Translations under genes and position numbers: made by a program | Shown: in pieces, positions 1 to 7,666 of the stretch | Position numbering within the stretch: the first letter of the stretch is position 1 | Layout: every line of letters starts with the position of its first letter | NCBI GenBank assembly: GCA_003242205.1 | Contig: QGUR01000062.1 | Location: forward strand, 1-17,349 | DNA from: Chloroflexota bacterium | GTDB taxonomy: Bacteria; Chloroflexota; Anaerolineae; Aggregatilineales; Phototrophicaceae | Length of the DNA stretch: 17,349 nucleotides | Direction: 5' to 3' | The notes under the pieces: model-generated | Seen by the model: only the letters and a program-made list of their open reading frames with translations | Database searches by the model: none | What the model was told of the DNA's origin: nothing

Positions 1-30
1 TTTTAAAACGGTTTTGCCCGGTTTCCGTTT

Positions 31-1350
31 TCACCCGGTTCTGCCCCTTTGATTATCCGCTACCATTCGGCGGGTTATGTCCAGCCCCAGCCCGGTCCCC
101 TTTCCGACCGGCTTGGTGGTGAAAAATGGCTCGAAGATACGCGTCTGCACTTCCGGCGGGATGCCGGGGCCGTTATCCTGAATTTCAACCTGAATGCGGT
201 CGCCTTCGCGTTTGGTGCGAACGACCAACGTCCCCTGACCGTTCATGGCATCGACCGCGTTGTCGATCAGGTTGGTCCACACCTGATTGAGTTCGCTGCC
301 AAAGACGGTGATCCGGGGCAGCGAGCGGTCATACTCGCGCCTGACTTCGATGTTCTTCAGTTTGTGGCCGAGCATCGTCAGCGTGCTTTCAAGCCCTTCG
401 TGGATATCGACCTCCTGTATCGGGCTTTGATCCATGTACGAGTAGGACTTCACCGCCTGAATCAGATCGACAATCCGGCTGCTGCTGCTGTCGATCATCC
501 GCAGCAGGCCCAGCACGCTCATCATCGACTCCAGCCAGTGCAATGCCGGTTCAAGGTTCTCCTCGCCGACATGTTCGGCGAGGCTTTCGATCTCCTCCAT
601 CTCGACGCCGGCGGAAACCAGCGCAGGCGCGATTTCCCATGACTCGCTGATGCCTCGCTCTTCAAGCCAGGCGATCATCGCCTCCTCGCGGTCGCTCTGC
701 TCCAGCGAGTCGAGGATAACGAACTTCGAGGCGCGTTCCGTCAACTGCTGCTGAAACTCGTTGAGGTACTCCATCTGCTCATCGGACAGGTCAAGCCGGG
801 CCAGATTGAGCACCTCGCGCTGAAGCTCGGCGATTTTCGGCGCAAGCTGCTTCGAGGCGCGCAAACTGGCCGATGCCGGGTTGTTCAGTTCGTGCGCCAG
901 CCCGGCGGCGATCTTGCCCAACCCTGAGAGTTTCTCCTGTTGCTGGACCATCATCTCGGTCGTTCGCAGGCGCTCGGCCATCGTCGACAGCATCAACTGG
1001 ATAATCGGCGATCCCTTGAGGCTGTCGAATTGATCCGCGTTATAGCGCAGAACGCGGCTTGGCATCGTCACGCGGCCTGTCGCCGTATGAGGCGCGCCGG
1101 TCAGCAACGAAATTTCGCCGACAAACACGCCGGGGCCGTGATTTGCCAGCACGGTTTCCTGCCCGCCGATCATCTTTGTGATCTCGATGGCCCCATCAAC
1201 CAGCACATACAGGCCCTGCGGTGGATCGCCCTCGTTAAAAAGAACGTCGCCCGGCTGCAGCGTCAGATCATCGGCCTGCCCCTGCAACACCGCCAGTTCT
1301 TCGTCCGTAAAGTTGCGAAAGAGCGGGATGTCACGGACGCTCTGATCCAT
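31..1350 (-). CDS. Sensor histidine kinase with N-terminal cyclic-nucleotide-binding-type domain (3' end degraded)
   Basis: Predicted cytoplasmic sensor kinase; no membrane segment is visible. Residues 8-125 form a CNB/CAP-ED-type domain, with the phosphate-binding-cassette-like stretch GEISLLTG at 79-85 and following; the Arg usual for cNMP binding is His88, so the ligand may not be a cyclic nucleotide. The H-box LAHELNNP carries the phospho-acceptor His153. The ATPase domain follows: N-box around 355-364 (NQVWTNLIDNAVDA), G1 DNGPGI 392-397, EPFFTT 407-412 and GKGTGLGLD 416-424. Residues 165-283 are an unusually long helical insertion between the two DHp helices. The ATG lies 3 nt after the stop of the response-regulator flavoprotein gene, with a G-rich ribosome binding site inside that gene's end, so the two are cotranscribed. 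The apparent C-terminus NQRGRTG is probably an artefact of errors at the contig edge; the true gene should continue past base 1. Confidence 0.9.
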   Translation of the reverse strand: MDQSVRDIPLFRNFTDEELAVLQGQADDLTLQPGDVLFNEGDPPQGLYVLVDGAIEITKMIGGQETVLANHGPGVFVGEISLLTGAPHTATGRVTMPSRVLRYNADQFDSLKGSPIIQLMLSTMAERLRTTEMMVQQQEKLSGLGKIAAGLAHELNNPASASLRASKQLAPKIAELQREVLNLARLDLSDEQMEYLNEFQQQLTERASKFVILDSLEQSDREEAMIAWLEERGISESWEIAPALVSAGVEMEEIESLAEHVGEENLEPALHWLESMMSVLGLLRMIDSSSSRIVDLIQAVKSYSYMDQSPIQEVDIHEGLESTLTMLGHKLKNIEVRREYDRSLPRITVFGSELNQVWTNLIDNAVDAMNGQGTLVVRTKREGDRIQVEIQDNGPGIPPEVQTRIFEPFFTTKPVGKGTGLGLDITRRMVADNQRGRTG

Positions 1351-1353
1351 CGC

Positions 1354-3015
1354 CTATAGCCCCCCAAGATACTGGTGAACGAACTGTACGGCCATCGAGC
1401 CTTCGCCGACCGCCGAGGCCACGCGCTTCACCGAATGATGGCGCACATCGCCGGCCACGAAAATGCCCGGCACGCTGGTTTCCAGCAGGTACGGATCGCG
1501 GTCGAGCGTCCAGCCTTTGGGCCGCTTGCCATCACGTATCAGGTCCGGGCCGGAAAGGATAAAACCCTTTTCGTCGCGCTCGACCACGCCTTCCAGCCAG
1601 TCAGTGTGCGGCTGCGCGCCGATGAAGATAAACAGCGCCGACGCCGGAACCCGCTTTGGCTCCTGTCCCTCGGTAGCGATGGTGATCGCCTCGAGCCGCT
1701 CCTGACCGTGAACTTCCACCACCTGTGTCAAGGGAACGACCTCGATATTGGGCGTTGCGGCAATGTTGTCGATCAGATACTGAGACATGCTGGCGCTCAG
1801 CGATGGGCCGCGCACCAACATTCTGACCGAACGGGCATAGCGCGAGAAATACATCGCCGCCTGCCCGGCAGAATTCGCGCCGCCGACGATATAGACATCC
1901 TCGTCCTTCAGGTACGGCCCCTCGGTCAGCGCCGCGCCGTAGTAAACGCCCGCCCCTGTCAGCTGGTCAATACCCGGTATGTCGAGCTTGCGATACGACA
2001 CGCCCGTGGCGATGAAGAGCACATGACAGCTCAGCTTGCTGCCGTCGCGCAGGTGCACGATACGATACTGGCCATCGATGGTCACGCCGACGACTTCCTG
2101 CGGTGTGAGGATCTCGACGCCAAAGCGCTGCGCCTGTAACACCGCCCGGCGAGCCAGTTCCGCACCGCTGAGGCCCTGTGGAAAGCCCAGATAATTCTCG
2201 ATTTTGGAACTCGTCCCGGCCTGACCGCCCGGCGCTTCCCGCTCGATCAGCACCGTTTTCAGCCCTTCCGAGCCGCCATAGACAGCGGCAGCAAGCCCTG
2301 CCGGGCCGCCACCCACGATAATCATGTCATAGAACGGATACTCGGCGCGCGTCTTGAGCTTCAGCCGCTCGGCCAGATCGGTCACTGTGGGGTCGGAACA
2401 CCATGTGCCATCCGGCAGCAGCACGACCGGCAACGGCGGGCGCTGGCTGCCAAACTGGCTCAGCAGCCGCGCTGCTTCGGGCGAGGTGTCGACGTCGAGC
2501 CACTGGTAGGGGATATGGTTGCGGGCCAGAAAGTCGCGCACGTAATGGGTTTTGGCCGACCAGCGATTGCCGATGACGCGAACGCCTTCGAACGGCGGAC
2601 GAAACGCGGCCTGCCAGTCATCGAGCAGTTCCTGCAGCACCGGATAAAGTTTATCTTCCGGCGGTTCCCAGGGCTTCATCAGGTAATAATCGATTTTGAC
2701 CTGATTGATCGCCCGGATCGCGGCATCGGTATCGGCGTAAGCCGTGAGCAGCACGCGCTTGGCATCCGGATAAATTTCCATCGCCCGGTCGAGAAACTCG
2801 ACGCCGGTCATCTGCGGCATACGCTGGTCGACCAGCAACAGCGCGACAGGCTCGTTACGCAGTTTCAGCTTTTGCAGCGTTTCGAGCGCCGCCGCCCCGC
2901 TTTCGGCGCGGAGAATGCGATAGTTGGAACCAAAGCCCCGTCGCAGGTCGAGTTCAACCGCCCGCGATACTTCGGGTTCGTCGTCCAGAGACAGAATCAC
3001 CGGTCTTACTGCCAT
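1354..3015 (-). CDS. Response regulator fused to thioredoxin-like and thioredoxin-reductase-like flavoprotein domains
   Basis: 553 aa, three modules. Residues 5-132 are a REC domain with acidic pocket D11/D12, phospho-acceptor D63 (LLVDQRMPQM), T91 and K114. Residues 145-222 look like a thioredoxin/glutaredoxin-fold domain, but the expected CxxC position reads RWSAKT. Residues 228-553 are a class-II pyridine-nucleotide flavoprotein: FAD motif GGGPAG at 235-240, NAD(P)H motif GGANSAG at 378-384, and the C-terminal FAD motif AGDVRHHSVKRVASAVGEG. Where thioredoxin reductase has CATC, this protein has GAALTE (about 360-365). Only two Cys occur in the whole protein (206 and 330), so dithiol-disulfide exchange is unlikely. 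The ATG has an AGAGGA ribosome binding site about 10 nt upstream. It is the first gene of a pair with the histidine kinase 3 nt downstream, its likely phosphodonor. Predicted role: redox or flavin-linked output of a two-component system; substrate unknown. Confidence 0.9.
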   Translation of the reverse strand: MAVRPVILSLDDEPEVSRAVELDLRRGFGSNYRILRAESGAAALETLQKLKLRNEPVALLLVDQRMPQMTGVEFLDRAMEIYPDAKRVLLTAYADTDAAIRAINQVKIDYYLMKPWEPPEDKLYPVLQELLDDWQAAFRPPFEGVRVIGNRWSAKTHYVRDFLARNHIPYQWLDVDTSPEAARLLSQFGSQRPPLPVVLLPDGTWCSDPTVTDLAERLKLKTRAEYPFYDMIIVGGGPAGLAAAVYGGSEGLKTVLIEREAPGGQAGTSSKIENYLGFPQGLSGAELARRAVLQAQRFGVEILTPQEVVGVTIDGQYRIVHLRDGSKLSCHVLFIATGVSYRKLDIPGIDQLTGAGVYYGAALTEGPYLKDEDVYIVGGANSAGQAAMYFSRYARSVRMLVRGPSLSASMSQYLIDNIAATPNIEVVPLTQVVEVHGQERLEAITIATEGQEPKRVPASALFIFIGAQPHTDWLEGVVERDEKGFILSGPDLIRDGKRPKGWTLDRDPYLLETSVPGIFVAGDVRHHSVKRVASAVGEGSMAVQFVHQYLGGL

Positions 3016-3105
3016 CGTAAAATACGTCCTCTGGGAGCAATAGCTTGAATAAATGTTTCCGGCGCGTAAGCACGCAAAGAGGTCAGCAGCGTGGCCCCTT
3101 CACTT

Positions 3106-3135
3106 ATGATACAGCCGTATTACGCCGGGTGACTA
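3106..3135 (-). promoter_or_regulatory. Candidate sigma-70-type promoter for the flavoprotein/kinase operon
   Basis: Read on the minus strand, TAGTCA (3135-3130, 4/6 to TTGACA) is followed after 18 nt by TATCAT (3111-3106, 5/6 to TATAAT), about 90 nt upstream of the ATG at 3015. Apart from this and the hairpin at 3254-3282, the non-coding stretch 3016-3343 shows no credible gene on either strand. The match is by eye only. Confidence 0.3.
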
Positions 3136-3253
3136 CAGCTGCGCGCCAATTTTTACAGGTTTGCAACGAATAAAGCGGTTACGCAAAAGCGGGGCGATTG
3201 TCATGCGACGCTGACGCCACCAGAGCCATACGATCCAGGTCAGGTGAACATAA

Positions 3254-3282
3254 ACAGCCCGCCAGCAAAGCTGGCGAGCTGT
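3254..3282 (-). terminator. Hairpin downstream of the SPFH gene, possible intrinsic terminator
   Basis: ACAGC and GCTGT (3254-3258/3278-3282) pair around an inner stem CGCCAGC/GCTGGCG (3260-3266/3270-3276) with an AAA loop and one mismatch. On the minus strand the stem is followed by TTTATGTTC, a modest U-rich tail. It lies about 60 nt beyond the stop of the SPFH gene and would end the DUF2207-to-SPFH operon. Confidence 0.5.
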
Positions 3283-3343
3283 GATCATCCGTTCGTTCTC
3301 TTTAGCGGGGCAATTGCCCGCAGGGTCAAGCAGGCGTTAAGGA

Positions 3344-4429
3344 TCAGCCAAGTTCTTCCAGCCGCTTCTGCCATTTTTCGACCAGACGCAGGTAGACCGG
3401 CTCGGAAAGCTCACCTGCGGCCAGCTTAGCGTCAAGCTGGTCGATCAACGCCTGAATTTCCTCGCGCGTCTGTGGATTTTGCGCTGTCTGGGCCGGCTGC
3501 GGCGTCTGTGCGGCCTGCGCCCCGCCCTGCATCTGGTTCAACATCATCTGCTGCATCAGCAGTTGCTGCTCGGTCAGGCGGCGCTGAAGTTCTGCCGCTT
3601 CGGGATTGAGCGCCGCGCCGATCTGCTGGCCAACGCCGAGGCCGACGCCCGCGCCCGCCAGCGCCCCGCCCATGCCCGGATTTTCAGCCGCCTTCTGGGC
3701 GATGTTCAGGCGCTGGACACGCTCCCACGTTTCCAGACTGATGTAGTTCCGTAGTTCGTCGAGGGAGACATCCTCCTTCGCCGTGAAATTCTTGGCCTCA
3801 AAAGCCTTGATTCGCAGGCCGAGCGCCTCGAATTTGTCATTCAGGCGGGCCAGCATCGCGCCCTCAAGCTGGCTCAGAACGCGGTTGGCGTCGGGAACGC
3901 TCTGCGCGCCGGACATCAGCAGCAATTCGGAAATTTCGCCCAGCAGCATCGTCTGAATGCGGTCACGAATATCGCTCAGCCGGGTAATCGGCTTGCCAAC
4001 CGCGTACTGCTTGACGAAGCGCATCGGATCGGAAACGCTGATGTCAATCACGCCATGCGTAATCAGCAGGACAACGCCCAGCCCGCGCCCCGGCGTTTCC
4101 AGCACAATCGGCGGGTTCGTCCCCCATCCGACCTGCGGCATGTCCTTCATGTTGACGAAATACAGATCGGCGGTGAACGGCGTGCGTCCGCTGGTTGCGA
4201 GACCGATCAGGCTCGAAAGAATGGGCAGGTTCGCTGTAGAAAGCGTGTGGCGACCGGGGCCAAGCACATCGAGAGCCTCGCCGCCGCGGACAAAGACGGC
4301 GGCCTGGCTTTCGCCCACGATCACCTGCGAACCCATACGCCAGTCGCCGCTGCCTTGCTGTGGCTCACGATATGCCAGTTCATCGTCGGCAACATTGACA
4401 TGATCAATGACGTCAATTATGCGGGCCAT
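3344..4429 (-). CDS. SPFH-domain protein, YdjI / virion-core-protein-like
   Basis: 361 aa with no signal peptide or classical membrane helix. Residues 15-245 match the SPFH-type fold of the B. subtilis YdjI / virion-core-like group: an opening stretch that ends in an LGPGRHTLST-type turn (56-65), then a long region ending in helices with LNDKFEALGLRIKAFEAKNF. A Gly-rich hinge (252-272, GMGGALAGAGVGLGVGQQIG) leads into a Gln/Met-rich helix (280-302). A short C-terminal segment (323-360) with the pattern of a SHOCT-like bihelix follows. In YdjI-type systems this protein helps recruit stress proteins to the membrane; that role here is inferred. The ATG has an excellent AAAGGAG ribosome binding site 7 nt upstream. 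It is the last gene of a four-gene operon, 32 nt after the helical protein gene, and a hairpin follows it. Confidence 0.87.
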   Translation of the reverse strand: MARIIDVIDHVNVADDELAYREPQQGSGDWRMGSQVIVGESQAAVFVRGGEALDVLGPGRHTLSTANLPILSSLIGLATSGRTPFTADLYFVNMKDMPQVGWGTNPPIVLETPGRGLGVVLLITHGVIDISVSDPMRFVKQYAVGKPITRLSDIRDRIQTMLLGEISELLLMSGAQSVPDANRVLSQLEGAMLARLNDKFEALGLRIKAFEAKNFTAKEDVSLDELRNYISLETWERVQRLNIAQKAAENPGMGGALAGAGVGLGVGQQIGAALNPEAAELQRRLTEQQLLMQQMMLNQMQGGAQAAQTPQPAQTAQNPQTREEIQALIDQLDAKLAAGELSEPVYLRLVEKWQKRLEELG

Positions 4430-4461
4430 GCGCTATCTCCTTTGTGCCGGGGCCGGTTGGC

Positions 4462-4995
4462 CTAGCCGGATATGTTCAGGTTAAGCAGTTTCTGTTCGCG
4501 TTGAGAAAAGGCGTCATCGGCTTCGCGCACGAGATTGTCCAGATCGCGAAGCGCCGCCTCGACGTCGCCACCTTCGTTGACGGCCTGTTCCAGCGTATCG
4601 AGCGCCCCCGCCAGCCGGTCGGCATAGACGACCTGTAACTCGTCAAAGCCGTAAAGCCATTCGAGTTCTTCCGAGTCGATCCTAACGGCATCGAAGAAGC
4701 CGGAATAGCCGGGGGCCGCCGTCTTGATGCGGTCGCGGTAGGTTTGAAGCCTGGTCTTGACGGCGTTGGTCGCCGCCATATGCGCCAGACCGGTCTTGTC
4801 GAGCAGCGCCCGCTCAATCCGGGCGAGGCGGTTAATGCGCTGGTCAAGCTCGCCGGCCAGATGATCGCGCAACATGCGGTCGGCCTTGCGCCGGGCCGCG
4901 CGATCCAGATACCCCTCGAATCCCGGAATACGCGCCATCATGCGTTCCAGCGACCCGCGGTCGTTCATAATCTGACTGTAAAGATCAGAGGCCAT
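4462..4995 (-). CDS. Soluble helical protein of unknown function, SPFH-operon member
   Basis: I do not recognise a family. The 177-aa product is highly charged and almost entirely predicted alpha-helical, with no Cys, signal peptide or membrane segment. Helices around 50-95 (many Arg/Lys/Glu) and 125-172 could form a coiled-coil or helical hairpin; an aromatic segment near 96-122 (GYSGFF, ELEWLYGF) separates them. The start is well supported: AGGAGG lies 6-7 nt upstream of the ATG at 4995. It sits 32 nt upstream of the SPFH gene and 133 nt downstream of the zinc-ribbon gene, all in the same direction. Its position next to a YdjI-like protein suggests a partner at the membrane. The place is where PspA or XpaC/TelA-type helical proteins occur in comparable operons, but no sequence similarity to either is evident by eye. 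Confidence 0.82.
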   Translation of the reverse strand: MASDLYSQIMNDRGSLERMMARIPGFEGYLDRAARRKADRMLRDHLAGELDQRINRLARIERALLDKTGLAHMAATNAVKTRLQTYRDRIKTAAPGYSGFFDAVRIDSEELEWLYGFDELQVVYADRLAGALDTLEQAVNEGGDVEAALRDLDNLVREADDAFSQREQKLLNLNISG

Positions 4996-5036
4996 GTCGC
5001 CCTCCTATGGGTCCTTGCGCCAACGAGATCACTCGA

Positions 5037-5128
5037 TTGCCCTCGCCCTGAAGCCCGCTGCCGCATGGAGAGGGCTTTCCTCCCCGCGTCCGGCGAAGCA
5101 ACCGGGAGAGGCGGCGAGGGACGCGCCG
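5037..5128. repeat. Intergenic palindromic element between operon genes
   Basis: The 133-nt gap between the zinc-ribbon and helical-protein genes holds overlapping inverted repeats. CCCTCGCC (5040-5047) pairs with GGCGAGGG (5113-5120), and CGCGTCC (5085-5091) pairs with GGACGCG (5119-5125). The two stems share bases and so are mutually exclusive. Short arms GGAG/CTCC (5067-5070/5080-5083) lie inside. No second copy is present in this window. It may be a dispersed intergenic repeat or an mRNA-processing/attenuation structure. Confidence 0.35.
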
Positions 5129-5647
5129 TCACGACAGGAAATACTCGGTGCCGCAGTACTTGCAGGCTACAATCCCCTTGCCCGCCAGCGTGATTTCGCC
5201 ACCGCAGTTCTTGCACTTATCCAGTTTGCGTAGCTCGCTGGCCTCGGCTGAATAGAGCACGCCGTCTTTCCAGTTGACGTAGCCACTAAAGACCTGCAGG
5301 CCGACAAGCTGGTGAACCATATTCTGTACCGTGGAAACCGGTACGTTCATCTCCAGCGCCATGTTATTGACGCTGACCTGACCGCGGCTACGCAGGATGT
5401 CCAGCAACTGGCGCTGTTTCTGCATTTCGCTTTCTTCTCTGGCGCGCGCCCCGCCCTGCACGTACATGTAAATCCCAAAACCGACGAGCAGGGCAACAGG
5501 GATAAAGAATACGCCGGCAGCCAGAACGGCCGCGTCACCCGGCATGTCGTTATTCGAGACTCGCTGGGCAATCCAGAGTCCTGCGATGACCGCAACAATC
5601 ACACCTGCAATCGTCAGAAGCAAACCGACCAGCCGGCTTGAATTCAT
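5129..5647 (-). CDS. Two-TM membrane protein with winged-helix-like domain and C-terminal zinc ribbon
   Basis: 172 aa. Two hydrophobic helices (5-27 and 38-63) anchor the N-terminus, followed by a basic stretch (GGARAREE) that places the rest in the cytoplasm by the positive-inside rule. Residues 76-135 have a winged-helix/PCI-like pattern (LLDILRSRGQVSVNNMALEM, VPVSTVQNMVHQL, then a short beta wing SGYVNWKDGVLYS). The C-terminus is a zinc ribbon with C145-x2-C148 and C162-x2-C165. No family name is assigned with certainty. The ATG has CAGGAGA about 9 nt upstream. It lies 24 nt downstream of the DUF2207 gene and is clearly cotranscribed with it. Likely a membrane-tethered adaptor or regulator working with the DUF2207 and SPFH proteins; DNA binding is not shown. 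Confidence 0.85.
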   Translation of the reverse strand: MNSSRLVGLLLTIAGVIVAVIAGLWIAQRVSNNDMPGDAAVLAAGVFFIPVALLVGFGIYMYVQGGARAREESEMQKQRQLLDILRSRGQVSVNNMALEMNVPVSTVQNMVHQLVGLQVFSGYVNWKDGVLYSAEASELRKLDKCKNCGGEITLAGKGIVACKYCGTEYFLS

Positions 5648-5671
5648 ACGCTAGCTTCTCCTGAGTACGTA

Positions 5672-7618
5672 TCATCCAAAGCCCGAACTACCACCACCGC
5701 TGGAGCCGCCGCCGCTGAAACCACCGCCGCTCCACGAGCTACCGCCCCCGCTCCATCTACCACTCGTCCCGGAAGACGCCGATTGCGGGCGGCTGGTCAT
5801 GGCGCGGGTAGCGGACTCCAGCATCGACGCCAGACCATTCGAGAGGTTCTCCATGCTGGTGCTCATGCTCTCGGATAGCGTCTCCATCGACAGGCCGCCC
5901 GGCGCGCGGGCCAGTTCTCCGGGAAGCCCCTGCCCGCCGTCGAAAGTCGCGCCGCGCCCGATAGGTGTTCCGGGGATGTAACCGCGCCTGTATGGGCCGC
6001 CCATATATGTCGGGTAATACCAGGGCGGAATCGGCACGTATTCAACCCGGCGGAATTTCTGCATCCAGCTCCGATCCAACCCAAACGCGACCGCATATGG
6101 CAGATAGTCGCTGAAATGGACAACGGCGTCTTCGACGTCGCTGTATTTCTCCAGATTACGGAGATATTCCCGGAACGCGTTCCACTTGGCTGCTTCCTCG
6201 GCCCCCTTACGGGTCTTGGCGGGCATGTGCTGTCCGGCGATCAGGGCGACCAAGCCGGTCAGCCCGATGGCGGCTGGCAGGCAAGCGAACATCGGGCTGA
6301 GAGGCGCGACAACCGGCCCCAGCATAAAGACGCCGACAAAGGCCAGCCCCAGCAGGATAATGCCGATTGTTGACCATGTATTGCGCGTGGTGCTGGGCTT
6401 GGCGTCAAACAAGCCCTCTTTCACCAGTTCGTCATACAGCTCATCCTGCACCTTCGGGATAACGCTGTAAAAGCGGTTTTTGAGCGAGCTAAGCGAACGC
6501 TCCATCTTTTTACCGCTGAAGATATTCTGCATCACCCGTCTTTCAAACGCGCGCAAGCCCGTCATCGGCTTATCGGTGCGCTTGAAGGTGAACTCGCTGG
6601 AGCGCCCAATACCCAACAGGCCCGGGCTTTGCTCCTCCTCGATGACGATGTAACCACGCTGGGCAAGATCGATGATGGTTGACATCACATCGCGCACGTC
6701 GGCGCGTTCGTCCAGCAACGAGCCAACCACGGCAGGCGGCAGCTCCGACGGCGGCTCGGTCAGATATTCCGGCACCGGCCCAATCTTCGGATCGCGCCCC
6801 TTGCGCTGGTAGATGGTGTAGATCGTTAGCGGCCCGCCAATCGCGAGTGCCAGAGCGAGAACCCCCACGCAGAGGTTGATAATGGGCTGGACATTCTCCT
6901 CAAAAGCGCGCTGCGAATCGAAGTCCGCTTGCCAGGCAGGCGGCTCGGCTGCCGGGTTATGCGGAAACTGAACGCGAACTTCCAGACTCTCGTTGCCGCC
7001 GATCTGGCGCGTCGTCTTGTACGTGATTTCGTTGCCTTCAACCGAAACATTGGTCGGCGCGCCATAGCTCACGACGGGGTCGACGCCCTCGCGCGGGCCA
7101 TAGTCAGGCGGCAGGATGACGCGCACGATCGATGAACCGATCGAAAAGCCGAAATGCTCAGACGGGATGGCGGCCCACCAAATCTGGTCTCCGCCTTCAT
7201 AAATACGGATCGCGCCAACAACCGTGTACTCTATTTCGAAAGACGCCGCGCCATTGGTAATCGGGTTGAAAAAGTAGTAGGTAATGGTGACCTCGTCACG
7301 GTTCTCGGTCACGCAGTAAGTGCCGGTGGCCCCGGAGCAGGACGCGACCATCGCGCGGCCATCTTGCGACACGCGAATATTTCGAATATCGGTCAGGTTG
7401 GTTTTGGTGATAACACGCGAGCCAAAGCGGAAACTACCGGTAAATTCAACATCGTAAAGCTCGGTGACATTGAACTCGTTGGCGACTGTATCCACCTCAT
7501 CGATCACCACGTCCCAAGTGCGCCAGAAGACCGAGCGCGATTGGGCGCTGACCGGGCCGCCTACCAACGCCAGCAGCGTCAGGGCAAGCACGGCAACAAT
7601 GGAAAACTTACGCCTCAT
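5672..7618 (-). CDS. DUF2207-family membrane protein with Gly/Ser-rich C-terminus
   Basis: 648 aa. A signal peptide (1-25, ending GPVSA before QS) leads to an extracytoplasmic beta-rich DUF2207 domain (about 30-220; two Cys at 94 and 102 could form a disulfide). A membrane helix follows at 246-269. The cytoplasmic part contains a winged-helix-like segment (302-328, LDERADVRDVMSTIIDLAQRGYIVIEEE region), then a helical pair in the membrane (417-462). Another cytoplasmic segment (470-525) has the family's YSDVEDAVVHFSDYLPYAVAFGL pattern, here with the family's usual aromatic residues. The tail (616-648) is the Gly/Ser-rich SGGG stretch typical of these proteins. Function of the family is unknown. 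The start has GAGGAG about 9 nt upstream. It is the first gene of the operon that ends with the SPFH gene. Confidence 0.9.
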   Translation of the reverse strand: MRRKFSIVAVLALTLLALVGGPVSAQSRSVFWRTWDVVIDEVDTVANEFNVTELYDVEFTGSFRFGSRVITKTNLTDIRNIRVSQDGRAMVASCSGATGTYCVTENRDEVTITYYFFNPITNGAASFEIEYTVVGAIRIYEGGDQIWWAAIPSEHFGFSIGSSIVRVILPPDYGPREGVDPVVSYGAPTNVSVEGNEITYKTTRQIGGNESLEVRVQFPHNPAAEPPAWQADFDSQRAFEENVQPIINLCVGVLALALAIGGPLTIYTIYQRKGRDPKIGPVPEYLTEPPSELPPAVVGSLLDERADVRDVMSTIIDLAQRGYIVIEEEQSPGLLGIGRSSEFTFKRTDKPMTGLRAFERRVMQNIFSGKKMERSLSSLKNRFYSVIPKVQDELYDELVKEGLFDAKPSTTRNTWSTIGIILLGLAFVGVFMLGPVVAPLSPMFACLPAAIGLTGLVALIAGQHMPAKTRKGAEEAAKWNAFREYLRNLEKYSDVEDAVVHFSDYLPYAVAFGLDRSWMQKFRRVEYVPIPPWYYPTYMGGPYRRGYIPGTPIGRGATFDGGQGLPGELARAPGGLSMETLSESMSTSMENLSNGLASMLESATRAMTSRPQSASSGTSGRWSGGGSSWSGGGFSGGGSSGGGSSGFG

Positions 7619-7634
7619 TTAGCCAGCTCCTCAG

Positions 7635-7653
7635 AAACGCGCGTGGCGCGTTT
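7635..7653 (-). promoter_or_regulatory. GC-rich hairpin in the DUF2207 mRNA leader
   Basis: AAACGCGC and GCGCGTTT form a perfect 8-bp inverted repeat with a 3-nt loop. It lies 16 nt upstream of the ATG at 7618 and immediately before the ribosome binding site. On the minus strand it would lie in the short 5' leader, where it could serve as an operator, a transcript stabiliser or an attenuator. Confidence 0.35.
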
Positions 7654-7666
7654 GTTCCGAAGCACG

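Noticed and set aside
3305..3321. Palindrome GCGGGGCAATTGCCCGC as a terminator
   Set aside because: The stem is short and no U run follows on the minus strand; the hairpin at 3254-3282 is the better candidate.
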